A DNA stretch of 64,000 nucleotides, taken from Aplectana chamaeleonis (lineage: Eukaryota; Nematoda; Chromadorea; Rhabditida; Cosmocercidae). Position numbers and translations under genes: made by a program. This document shows, in pieces, positions 47,311 to 57,299 of this stretch. The DNA is taken from contig JAPDOI010000066.1 of NCBI GenBank assembly GCA_029168955.1, forward strand, positions 89,501 to 153,500, in the 5' to 3' direction. The notes below the pieces were generated by a model. That model was given only the letters and a program-made list of their open reading frames with translations. It searched no databases and was not told where the DNA came from. Numbering within the stretch: the stretch's first letter is position 1; each line of letters starts with the position of its first letter.

Positions 47311-48041
47311 AAAGCTACGTGAAAACGCGAAATGCCGGACCGCACCGATTGCCAACACAGGCTTCAAATGCAGTGTTTAGTGGTGTGACTGCATAACACA
47401 CTGCAGATGTTACGCCTAAGTTATTGATTCCACCACAAATCATGGTAGAATCACGAATTCATAGCGGAAACGCTATTTATGGGGTAAATGTTCATCTAAT
47501 ACGCTACTAATGGAAGATGTGAGAGAATGATCAACATAAGAACTAAGAGAGAATTCTAAAACATATGAAACGTGAAAAAAAGGAAATAGCAGAAACTAGT
47601 AATGAATGACTTAGGCCTTGTAACAGTTGTCGTAGTTTTTGCTTGAAGAATAGGCCGTCACCCAGGGATCTCCTTCTGTTGAAGCAAATAGAGTAGAACT
47701 GATTTCCACCCCCGAAATACCCGATACACGACAGGTTTAGCCCCTACGCAGGGGATTTCTTACTCTGAGCACCGTCTTAATAGGGGGTTCGAAATGATTT
47801 TTAGAGAGTTTCCACTTCGAAATTCACTGATAACAGCCGACATCCACAATACTAGTAAATGTTCATTCTCATTGATGATTTGCGATCAGTCAATCTTGAA
47901 TTGAGTCAGAGGGTCGTGAACTAACAATATAGGCGTAGCTGGGAGCGGTGTGTGCAAGTGCATATCACACACCACAACGCATTATTTTACGGCTATGCTG
48001 GCAATTGGTGAGGTCCGGCATTTCTCCTCCAATAAAGCTAT
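47311..48041. mobile_element. Inverted-repeat element in the RTE ORF with 8-bp duplication
   Basis: AAAGCTAC (47311-47318) and AAAGCTAT (48034-48041) flank 715 bp. Ends are GTGAAAACGCGAAATGCCGG and the inverse of ATTGGAGGAGAAATGCCGG. Joining the flanks gives QRCAKA(T/I)SAFNSLTKC in frame, which proves the insertion. An 8-bp duplication fits hAT-like transposition. Confidence 0.85.
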
Positions 48042-48408
48042 ATCCGCATTCAATTCTCTAACCAAGTGTTTGTGGTCTACCACCATCGCGAAGGAAGTCA
48101 AGTTGCGTCTACCTATCCGCTATTCGCGCTATCATGATGTACGGACCGGAGACGTGGGCAGCACCGAAGACGCAGATGGAAAGGTTGGATTGCACGGAGA
48201 GGAAGCTTTTTAGGCGTTTGCTTGGATATTTCTGGCCGCGTGTATGCCATAACCAAGAACTTTACAAGGAAATCGACGCAGTACATCAACGCGTGACACG
48301 AGGGAGGTGCAGCATCTCCTGACGCCATCTCAAGCAGCAATGGAAAGTCTACTTCGTTTGCTCGGGCATATACTAAGAAGAACGCCGGATGGTCTCGTAC
48401 AACACGCT

Positions 48409-48896
48409 CTAAAGGCTCAGTCCAACCTTAGAGGTAATTTTGGATATTTTGGTCCGGTCGCCGTATATAGCAACCCTGCCAAGCGCGAAATCTCAATTCG
48501 CCCGAATAAGCGAGAAGAAGCTGGGAAAAAATCGACCACGCTCTCTTGAAACAAAAACCGGGTTACGCCCACTGTCAGGTTTCCGACATCAATAGGGAAG
48601 AGGCGCGCGAATGATTTTATTCAAAATCTATGTTCTTCCTTTTGTTTTCTGTCTGGCTTTATATTGTGACCTGCTTCAGAATGATTGCTGCGAATAACGA
48701 GAAAACACAGGCATGAGACAACTCGTCCGCAAACTTCTACCAGTTCAAATTCAAAATATTTGAGGAGCCGTAACTCAGTTCGTAGTGAGTTCTGAGCGAT
48801 TCTGGAGACACCATTGTGATCAGCGTGAAATTTTCACGCTTTCACGAATAGGCAGAAAAACGAAAAATCGATTCTGAGCTTGGGCTGTGGCTTTAA
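48409..48896. mobile_element. TTAA/CTAA element, family B, copy 2, in the RTE ORF
   Basis: CTAA 48409-48412, AGGCTCAGTCCAACCTTAG ... CTGAGCTTGGGCTGTGGCT, TTAA 48893-48896. Removing it gives LVQHALRMLPNPDW in frame across a single CTAA. This fixes the duplication at four bases. Confidence 0.9.
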
Positions 48897-48944
48897 GAAT
48901 GCTTCCAAATCCTGACTGGAAACGGCCACCTGGGCGTAGGAGAA

Positions 48945-49265
48945 AGTTCTGGAACAAGCACGCTCATGCCGATCATTTTTTCCGCGGGGCTACCGTAACC
49001 TCCTTTAAAAATTTTCCAAGTGTCAGCTTGGTTATGAGCACATCGTAATAGCCAACAAACATGTTTGCACGATTTCGACCTCCTCAGCCACTTCCCAGTG
49101 GCTTCTCGAGGAGAGCGGTGTGTGAATGAATGCATACCGCTCCTCTGCCCTTTTTTACCTCGCATGTTATGAGCGTGTGTTATCGTTCGCTACCATGTTT
49201 TGTTCAAGAATGGTTACGGTAGTTCTGCGGAAAAATGATCGGCATGGGCGTGCTTTTAGTTCTGA
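48945..49265. mobile_element. hAT-like short element with 8-bp duplication, in the RTE ORF
   Basis: AGTTCTGG (48945-48952) and AGTTCTGA (49258-49265) flank 305 bp with ends AACAAGCACGCTCATGCCG and CGGCATGGGCGTGCTTTT. The interior contains ATGAATGCATACCGCTCC. Confidence 0.9.
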
Positions 49266-49451
49266 ACGGATGTGGTTAAAGAGGATTTAAAGTCACTCGG
49301 CATCGAAAGACAGTTCAGGCGCGATGTTTCGTTTCGCAGGAAATGGAATAGTGACAGCTGGATCGAGTGTGTTCAAATTGTGGCTGATGACCGTGAAAAA
49401 TGGACACGACTGACTACTAGGACGACACACCTTGGTGAAGGTGCGGAATGA

Positions 49452-49753
49452 CCGCGTCAGGCGAAAGCCACCCGATTAAGTCAAGTAAGTCAAGGTTTAC
49501 GAATTACGAGGAATTTTAAAAATTACGATTTTCGAAATTACAAAATCTAGTCACGCACACCTTTGTTCTAGATGTCGTGCCCGGTGAGCGCACCTTGAAG
49601 CGAGCGGGATGAGAGGTTTAGACCGGTAGCTCCCCTAGCGAGACGGCTATGTCGATTTTCCCGGACGCAGACCAACAACCGTCAAGCGACCAACACGAGA
49701 GTACATGTGGAAGGATTAGTGCAAACTCGCGCTGTGTACGAGATACGTGGGGG
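49452..49753. other. RTE 3' tail and unassigned DNA
   Basis: AAGTCAAGTAAGTCAAG ends the RTE. An ATTACGA-rich patch follows, then DNA in which I see nothing. Confidence 0.5.
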
Positions 49754-50517
49754 TTAAAGGCAGTGTTCACGATGAAAAATGTGTTTCAGTTTCCACTAGG
49801 AATGGGTAGTGGAGGGGCACACTGTAACGTTGACGTCGAGAGAACGCATAAAAACGAGACAAGCACGCTCAAGCAGATCATTTTTTCCGCTGGGCTACCG
49901 TAACCCTCTTTTGAAAATTTTCCAAATGTCAGCTTGGTTATGTGCACATCGTAATAGCCAACAAACATGTTTGCACAATTTCGACCTCCTCAGCCACTTC
50001 CCAGTGGTTTCTCGAAGAGAGCGGGGTGTGAATGAATGCATACCGCTCCACTGCCCTTTTATACCTCGCATGTTATGAGCGTGTGTTATCGTTCGCTATC
50101 ATGTTTTGTTCAAGAATGTTTACGGTAGCCCTTCGGAAAAAATGATCGGCATGGGCGTGCTTGTGAAAACGAGCCAGGTAAAGCTTCAAAAGAGCCAGAA
50201 TTAGCCACTTTGAGCGCAAGGCAAACCCCGAAAGCGCAACACCCGCCCACCGACGGTAACAAATGAATGCTCGAGATCGTGAGATGAGCGATGGTTTCCC
50301 ATCAATAGCCTCGTTCTTCCCTTCATTCTCAACTTCTCTGTTTACTCAGGTCAGCTCGCATACATCGGCTTGAAAACACGGAAGTTACATGCCTCGGACA
50401 ACTCATCCACCATGTTTCCTTAGCTCAATTTTTGAAGAACCGTAACTCCGTTCTCTGAAGGTCTTGTTCTACTTCAGAGACATCATTGGAATCAGCATGG
50501 GGCCGTTTTCAGGATAG
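49754..50517. mobile_element. TTAA element, family A, copy 3, right end lost
   Basis: TTAA 49754-49757 then AGGCAGTGTTCACGAT. Similarity to copies 1 and 2 runs to GGGGCCGTTTTCAGGATAG at 50517 and stops. A 307-bp hAT-like element sits inside (49859-50165). Confidence 0.88.
49851..50173. mobile_element. hAT-like short element with perfect 8-bp duplication
   Basis: AAAACGAG at 49851-49858 and at 50166-50173 flank 307 bp ending ACAAGCACGCTC and GGGCGTGCTTGTG. The uninterrupted family A copy reads CATAAAAACGAGCCAG, so the 8 bp are a true duplication. Confidence 0.94.
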
Positions 50518-51047
50518 CCTCAAAGGGAAAACATGGTCTTGGTATTGCCCAGATGGCCCAAAAAGGAAGGAAGGCCTGGGGGACTGAAGCATCCAGGCAA
50601 ATTTTGTAAGAAACCGGCCATTCGGCTTGTTTCCTAACAATTTTCGCGCTTCGTCATGAAACATCACAAAAAACCGACCGCCTACAATAGCGTGAAGGGG
50701 CGCTCAGGGCAAGTCTGGTAGAGGTCGGCGTCCGAGAAGGCTCTGTGGCCGGTAAGCGCCCGTCCTCCAGGCCAGACATGGCTGAGGGAACCACCGAGCT
50801 CCGCGTTGGCGGCGTCCGAGTACCACCGACTGTCTGAGAACACTCCATCCCAGGTACTCAGGGTGAAAGACTGTAAACCTTTCCCAGCTTGCCCGCGATC
50901 TCCGTCCTTCGGCGGAAACGCTCCGCCTCGGTCCGCCGCAGCCGCAAGCACGTAATCCTCGTCGCAGTCTGCGGTGAGGGACCACCCTCTCAGCGGATCG
51001 AGGCGAAAGGCGCCCCCCACCAGCCGAGAGGATACCCCTATCTCCTA
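50518..51047 (-). other. GC-rich segment with an open frame of 112 residues (50682-51020), unrecognised
   Basis: This block is far more GC-rich than its surroundings. The minus frame reads LTADCDEDYVLAAAADRGG, then FTLSTWDGVFSDSRWYSDAA and HRAFSDADLYQTCPERPF. Composition is balanced and protein-like. It has no splice-site or promoter evidence, and a second minus frame (131 residues) overlaps it. One 20-bp block recurs inverted at 41.92 kb. Could be a captured coding fragment or spacer DNA. Confidence 0.35.
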
Positions 51048-51362
51048 TAAGAACGTAAAGGCCAATCGAACATTGGTGGACACGACGCGGTCGCGTCACG
51101 GCTCTAAAAATTTCTAAGTTTTTATTCCGTTTTTAATATATATCTTGACCACCGGTGGTGCTGTTTTTCTAATTCCTAGTCCAGGCAGATCCTCAACTGC
51201 TGACTGACCTCTGGAGAAGGACGGTATGTGAATGAAGACACACCGCTATCCACTTCTTTTATACCCTACCCTTCATCAATTGGTTATCATAAATTTTGTT
51301 TACGAGAGCAGTAACGTGACCGCGTCGTGTCGAGCAATGTTCGGTTGGCCTTTACGTTCTTA
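51048..51362. mobile_element. TA-flanked inverted-repeat element, short relative of the 34.8-kb element
   Basis: TA, then AGAACGTAAAGGCCAATCG ... CGGTTGGCCTTTACGTTCT, then TA 51361-51362. About 50-bp inverted ends with CGACGCGGTC. Interior 51107-51305 resembles the composite downstream region (TCCAGGCAGATCCTCAACTG). Confidence 0.88.
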
Positions 51363-52126
51363 TCTATCCCCCAGCGGTCAAAACTGTGCTGGCCTCCGGA
51401 GAGTGACTCGAAGTCACCTTCCAGGACCGGCATTAGAATGCCGAATGAGGACTTGAGTGAGATTAGGCGCCTTTTATACCGGCTGATAAGCGCGTTACGA
51501 CGTGATCATTCGTGACCACTATCAATTGCCTCTCCAACCCGCCGAATTTATTTATTTAATACGCTACGGAAGGTAGACATTGAAAGGTGAATTGACGATG
51601 GCGTGGCGTGTTTTAGGAGCAGCTGTGGCGTGTTTTGTGGCTTGCGGGCGAGCCAATATCCGCGTTGCGTGAGCGTCGCATGCAGCATGGTTTGCCGCTG
51701 GCCGGCACCCCCGAAATGTGGGGCGCCGGCTGTCGTTTTCGGCATAGAGGTTCGCCGGCCGTCGCCCTAAGTACCTGAGATGCAGTAGACTACAAAAATC
51801 CACTGAGCAGAAACGGATAACTGAGAAAGCTGGACCAACGTAGATCAGGATCGGACGGTACTCCTTCCTCGCTCAAAAGAGTCTTCTCTTCACTGCTTGT
51901 CATCGATAGTCGAGCACAAATGAGCCACCTCAGTGAACTTATGAACGCAAACAATGATATCCCGCATGATTGTTATACTCATTGTATTTATTCAATTTCT
52001 ATTTTGATCAAAAAATAATAGTTTAACCTTCTCACCATTCCAGACAATGACAAAGCTAAAAAATGTGTTTTCCTTTTTCCAACTACCATCAGAAAATCCA
52101 GTACTTCACCTTGAAAATAAAAATTG
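51363..52126. other. No supported gene
   Basis: A GC-rich stretch at 51600-51780 (GCCGCTGGCCGGCACC) is open in two minus frames. I recognise no protein. Confidence 0.4.
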
Positions 52127-52149
52127 TGGTGAGCGCGAAGCGCTCACCA
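52127..52149. repeat. GCGAAGC-centred hairpin, 10-bp arms
   Basis: TGGTGAGCGC, loop GAA, then GCGCTCACCA. Same core as 23421-23495, with the longer outer arms lost. Confidence 0.95.
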
Positions 52150-52719
52150 GATTTGGCTTTGATTCGCCATCGCGCAACGCCCTGATCTCAGTATCAGGGT
52201 CCAGAGTAAACGTAGGAAGACCGTTCTTTTTGCATTTAATACACTTTGAAGGTGAATAACTGTTCAAAAAATGGTCCGGAATGGTTACCTGAGATTCGAG
52301 AAAAAGTGTCAAAACCACGTCATTTTGGTCGAAAAAATGTTCATCTCCTTTTTTTTTCAGTTGGCGTTCACGATCTTGTTGGAACACTTATCGTTGAGCT
52401 AGAGAGCTCATTTTCGGCCAAGAAGCTGGTTTTGTTTGCACCTAGCTCCTGTCAAATTTTGAAGTTGGTAGCTCAATTTTTGCGGAACCTCAAAATTGAG
52501 GGTAAAAAAAGACAAAAACACGTAAACATGTTATTAAAAACCAACCGACGTTTGCTTATTCGTAAAAATGAACTAGTGAAATAAACACCGTTACTGATAG
52601 GCTTTTGCTCAGGATTTGACGGGGCAACGCTTCAATCAATACGGCGGGATCTCGGAAGTACTTTTTGAAACGCCGCACGGTGTGACTCAGAAGTGCGCCA
52701 CAGAACGCCGTAGATACTG
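52150..52719. other. Spacer before the third minisatellite; open frame 52246-52584
   Basis: A 112-residue plus frame, basic at its end (KIEGKKRQKHVNMLLKTNRR), is unrecognised. TTTTTTTTTCAG at 52349-52360 resembles a nematode 3' splice site, but no donor or partner exon was found. Confidence 0.3.
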
Positions 52720-54480
52720 TGCGGGACCCCAGCAGGAGTGCGAAAGACGTCGTAGAACATGTGTGTGACCAAAGTAGGAGTGCGCCGGACGCCGCAGAAA
52801 GTGTGCGGGACCCAAGTGGGTGTGCGCAGAACGCCGTAGAAAGTGTGTGAGACCCAAATGGGTTTGCGCAGAATGCCCTAGAAAGTGTGTGGGACCCAAA
52901 TGAGAGTGCGCCGGACGCCGTAGAAAGTGTGCGGGATCCAAGTGGGAGTGTGCCGGACGCCGTAGAAAGTGTGCGTGACCCAAATGAGAGGGCGCCGGAC
53001 GCCGTAGAAAGTGTGCGGGACCCAAATGGGTGTGCGCAGAACGCCCTAGAAAGTGTGTGGGACCCAAATGAGAGTTCACCGGACGCCGTAGAAAGTGTGC
53101 TGGACCCAAATGAGAGTACGCCGGACGTCGTGGAAAGTGTGCGGGACCCAAATGAGAGTGCGCCGGACGCCGTAGAAAGTGTGCGGGACCCAAATGGGGG
53201 TGCGCAGAGCGCCCTAGAAAGTGTGTGCGACCCAAATGAGAGTTTGCCGGACGCCGTAGAAAGTGTGCTGGACCCAAATGAGAGTACGCCGGACGTCGCA
53301 GAGAGTGTGCGGGAGCCAAATGAGAGTGCGCCGGACGCCGTAGAAAGTGTGCGGGACCCAAATGAGAGTGCGCCGGACGCCGTAGAAAGTGTGCGGGACC
53401 CACGTGGGAATGCGCCGGACGCCGTAGAAAGTGTGCGGGACTCAAATGGGTGTGCGCAGAACGCCGCAGTAAATGTGTGGGACCCAAATGGGTGTGCGCA
53501 GAACGCCGCAGAAAGTGTGCGGGACCCAAATGGGTGTGCGCAGAACGCCCTAGAAAGTGTGTAGAACCCAAATGATAGTTCGCCGGACGCCGTAGAAAGT
53601 GTGCTGGAACCAAATGAGAGTACGCCGGACGTCGCAGAGAGTGTGCGGGAGCCAAATGAGAGTGCGCCGGACGCCGTAGAAAGTGTGCGGGACCCAAATG
53701 AGAGTGCGCCGGACGCCGTAGAAAGTGTGCGGGACCCACGTGGGAATGCGCCGGACGCCGTAGAAAGTGTGCGGGACTCAAATGGGTGTGCGCAGAACGC
53801 CGCAGTAAATGTGTGGGACCCAAATGGGTGTGCGCAGAACGCCGCAGAAAGTGTGCGGGACCCAAATGGGTGTGCGCAGAACGCCCTAGAAAGTGTGTAG
53901 AACCCAAATGATAGTGCGCCGGACGCCGTAGAAAGTGTGCGGGACCCAAATGAGAGTGCGCCGGACGCCGTAGAAAGTGTGCGGGCTCACGTGGGAGTGC
54001 GCAGAACGCCGCAGAAAGTGTGCGGGACCCAAGTGGGAGTGCGCCGGATGCCGTAGAGAGTGTGCGGGACCCAAATTGGTGTGCGCAGAACGCCGTAGAA
54101 AGTGTGCGGGACCCAAATGGGTGTGCGCAGAACGCCGTAGAAAGTGTGCGGGACCCAAGTGGGAGTGCGCCGGACGCCGTAGAAAGTGTGCGAGACCCAA
54201 ATGGGTGTGCGCAGAACGCCCTAGAAAGTGTGTGGGACCCAAATGAAAGTGCGCCGGACGCCGTAGAAAGTGCCGGACCCAAATGGGTGTCGCAGAACGC
54301 CGTAGAAAGTGTGCAGGACATCAGTGAGAGTATGCAGGACTATAGTGGGAGTGTGCAGCACCTTGTAGAAAGTGTGTAGGACATCAGTGGGCGTGTGCAG
54401 GACGTCATCGAAAGTGCGCAGGCTATCAGTTGGAGTGCGCAGGACGTCATAGAAGGGGGGGGGCAGGACATCAGTGGGTT
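52720..54480. repeat. Minisatellite of 42-bp units (copy 3)
   Basis: The repeat unit is GTGCGGGACCCAAATGAGA plus GTGCGCCGGACGCCGTAGAA, two 21-mers. A block of about 320 bp is duplicated (53270-53570 and 53610-53905). The right end (54300-54460) reverts to GTGTGCAGGACATCAGTG forms like copy 1, showing common origin. A 544-residue minus frame and a 225-residue plus frame are artefacts of the period. Confidence 0.97.
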
Positions 54481-54544
54481 TACTTTCATCTAACACCACC
54501 AGGCATAAATCATGTTAGAAAGGAAACCTTTAGAAAAAATGAAT

Positions 54545-55185
54545 GAAATTCCTGAAAGTTTAGGTTCCTGGCAAAAGGAAAGATTTGGCATGGCCATAGA
54601 AATATACTCAGTTAAGAAGGGAAAATAAAGAAAAATGAGAAAAGGTTTTGAAATATTCCTGAGAACGATTTGGCGTAGAATAATTTGTTTAGCGGGAAAT
54701 GAAGTGAAATAGTTGAAAGTATGATTTGGCAGTCGAGTTTGAACCAACTATTGATACGAGTTGTGCAAAACGAGAGATCGCCTTGTCTGTGCTTATCCGT
54801 AGAACATATCAAAGCGAAATCACCCGTGTTGATTTTACTTCACCTAATACGTGAAGACCGCCGCATTACAGCTCCCGAAAAAGTTTTGATGCTTTCCATT
54901 TCACGCGTGATTTCGCTTTGATATGTTCTACGGATAAGCACAGACAAGGCGATCTCTCGTTTTGCACAACTCGTATCAATAGTTGGTTCAAACTCGACTG
55001 CCAAATCATACTTTCAACTATTTCACTTCATTTCCCGCTAAACAAATTATTCTACGCCAAATCGTTCTCAGGAATATTTTAAAACCTTTTCTCATTTTTC
55101 TTTATTTTCCCTTCTTAACTGAGTATATTTCTATGGCCATGCCAAATCTTTACTTTTGCCAGGAACCTAAACTTTCAGGAATTAT
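54545..55185. repeat. Large palindrome of the composite element, copy 3
   Basis: Arms 54545-54826 and 54908-55185. More than 150 bp around GCTTATCCGTAGAACATATC look identical. The outer part shares CCTGAAAGTTTAGGTTCCTG and GATTTGGCAT with the palindromes at 28.5 and 37.3 kb. Spacer 81 bp. Confidence 0.95.
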
Positions 55186-55269
55186 TTCAATGGAAACGCT
55201 CTGCAAGTTTTTTTTATTGAAATGGTTTTAATGTAGCCTACCAGGGGCGGCCTGCATGAACGTTACGAA

Positions 55270-55368
55270 TGGGCTTAGGCTAGTTTATCAGTCGTTATCA
55301 TCCCAAAAGTTGATTACAATGAGAGTTTTTGTGATGATAATGACTGATGAGCTAGCCTAACTCCATTT
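55270..55368. repeat. Short inverted repeat
   Basis: TTAGGCTAGTTTATCAGTCG ... GACTGATGAGCTAGCCTAA, with about 40-bp arms. Confidence 0.8.
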
Positions 55369-55374
55369 AGAACG

Positions 55375-55865
55375 TTAAAGGCACAGTACACCCTCAGATA
55401 TGAATTTTGAGATTTTCATGTGAATGAGTAGAAGACCCCTCCTGTATAACACGTGCCAAATGCCAGATCTCATTTCCTTCAGATAAGCAAGATATAAGCG
55501 ACCACCACAGGACCGACCCCCTTGGCTCTTCACCACAGGCCCGACCCCTAACAGATTTTCGAACTTGTTAGCGGCTCGATGGATGGATGAATTCCAACAA
55601 GTCGTCGTTCTTCAGTCCATTACCGGACTGTCTCCTTATGCTGGCTTTCTCTCACGCAACGATTGCCATTGAAGAGAAATACAGGACTGAGACAACTCGT
55701 CCACCAATTTTTCACCCTCAAAATCAAGGCATCTTCGAAGAGCCATAACTCTCTTCAGAGGGGGTTTTGGACGATTTTAGGGATAGCACTGTGATCACCG
55801 TGTGACTCTCTCCAAGATAAGCATGGAATCTGAAAATTAATTTCTTGGATGTCCTGCGCCTTTAA
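55375..55865. mobile_element. TTAA element, family C
   Basis: TTAA, AGGCACAGTACACCCTCAG ... GGATGTCCTGCGCCT, TTAA 55862-55865. 483 bp. Shares GAGACAACTCGTCCACCAA and AGCCATAACTC with families A and B. The right TTAA is followed at once by AGGCAGTGGTCGCGG, the start of another member, so two elements share a target. Confidence 0.85.
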
Positions 55866-56600
55866 AGGCAGTGGTCGCGGTAAAATATGCTTGTCTTCTT
55901 TTCTTTTCTGAACCCTTTTCTGGATTTAGAGTAGTAGAACCTATAAGAAAAATTTGCGAAAAAAACACCTGTTTGGGTCAAATTTTGAGCCTGAACTCTC
56001 CTGTAACTCCACATCATTGGCTTCGATTATCTCTAGTATCAAGACTATCAGCTGGCTCGAAGTTGGAATTTGATCAATGACCAATTTCCTTCGGATTAGC
56101 CTGATCGAATAATTATGTCCTCATCTAGTAGAGCGTGCTTGGTTACATTGTTCAACTGTTTTGATAGCTAAATTCGCGTTTATTTCTCCCTGCGAATGTC
56201 GATGAATTTTGACTTTACTCACATGAGACTGCGATCTTTTTGGGCGTAGCTGTGCACGTGTGCACGAATTTCCAACTTATGATCCTAATAGCTCTATTTC
56301 CATATGCGCTCGGTGAAAAACCGCTGCGTTCAGGACCTAGAACAAGAAAAATAGTGGAACCTAGACCAAGAAAAATAGTTGGCGCTCGCTTAAGGCGGCG
56401 TCTACAGTTCATTCGCGGCACGACGCGAACTTATAATTAGCCTAGGATCAAACGACGTCGCGTCGCGTCTTCGCTAGGTGTTCACTATACATTCCATCCG
56501 ATCGTTTTCGCATAAAAACAAAAACAGCTTTCTCTCCTCAACTTCAGTTTCAGTTCCCAACAAGAGAACCTTTTCCAATCAAGAGTCATTCTACCATTCG

Positions 56601-57000
56601 TACCAGGTTGTTCAATAAGTTTTATCGTTCGATAAGAAAAAAACAATTCTATGGTTCAAAATACACTTTACTATTCAGTATATACTCCCTGAACATCGAT
56701 ACTTCTGCTCCGAAGATCCTCCAATCTGTGGATTCCATCCCTGAGGTTAGAATCCGGAATGTCTGCAAAATACGCTTCAACAGCCGTTATGACCTCCACA
56801 TTTGATGAAAAACGCTTGCCACGCATACATTTTTTGAAGTCGCGAGTAGATTGCTTTGTGTTCCGAAAAGGCGTTTTCCAGGTCGATCATCTGGCGTGAA
56901 GAACAAGAGCGCCAGGACAATTTCAGACAATTCAAAAATGATAACTCCTTATTTCGAGAGATTCTCGCATTCAAACGAGTGAGTTGAAAACTTCTTGGTG
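56601..57000 (-). pseudogene. Mariner transposase C-terminus with 3' terminal repeat
   Basis: At 56601-56628 TA is followed by CCAGGTTGTTCAATAAGTTT, the classic mariner terminal repeat. Minus-strand translation upstream of stop 56671-56673 gives GKRFSSNVEVITAVEAYFAD, then IPDSNLRDGIHRLED and IDVQGVYTE, a mariner transposase end. Further up, VLALLFFTPDDRPGKRLFG aligns with the HPPYSPDLAPSDYHLF region; the last catalytic Asp there appears lost, and frames shift near 56810. The 5' half and terminus were not found, so this is a truncated relic. Confidence 0.82.
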
Positions 57001-57299
57001 AAATTGTAGCGAGGAGGCCGGGCGCTTGACTATCACGCTTGGCCAAACCATTTTTTCGTGAAGCCGCGCAATTTATTACCAACCCGGGGTTATACTCCCC
57101 TTCTAAAATCAGGAGAGCCGTTGCAGCGCGGAAAAATTGATTGTGGTCATGGGCGATGACCAGGTGCCAATAGAAAGGCAAAACGAATTAATTGACCTGA
57201 GGAGTTTATCACTTGTTCACGACGATTTTTGTTTCCGAGTTTTTCATTCGAAACAATGCGTTGACAACCAAGTGTAACCAAAATGACGAACTCAGAAAG

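Larger units (their letters stand above)
45083..49451 (+). pseudogene. RTE-type LINE (endonuclease-reverse transcriptase), broken, with three insertions
   Basis: From ATG 45083 the endonuclease start (YKETR with the catalytic Glu, then DDRRVGGCAIAV) follows a frameshift near 45200 and has an internal loss near 45320. The rest follows: VVVGIDANAKMG, LQLDYVL and FDSDHHPVL (endonuclease), an in-frame stop at 45974, NPRKAYALL-like linker, then RT. RT shows PDSWRHAIIVPLHKK, NYRGISLL, a stop replacing Phe-Arg in DEQAG-RPGRST, LAFLNFEAAFDSPHR (motif A), VRQGAVAGPFLFN (motif B) and ELEYADEIVLFAE, where YADD has become YADE. A stop at 47176 follows. C-terminal LLGYFWPRVCHN, a PNPDWKRPPGRRRKFW block and LGEGAE with stop 49449-49451 complete it. 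The 3' tail is AAGTCAAGTAAGTCAAG. Inactive. Confidence 0.93.

Noticed and set aside
50682..51099. Ribosomal RNA fragment
   Set aside because: GC content and patches suggested rDNA, but I could not match any conserved rRNA block.
52246..52584. Real exon with TTTTCAG acceptor
   Set aside because: No donor, no second exon and no recognised domain; T-rich CAG strings are common by chance.
52687..54321. 544-residue minus-strand frame as a His/Arg/Pro-rich protein
   Set aside because: Same artefact of 42-bp units. The plus strand is open as well.
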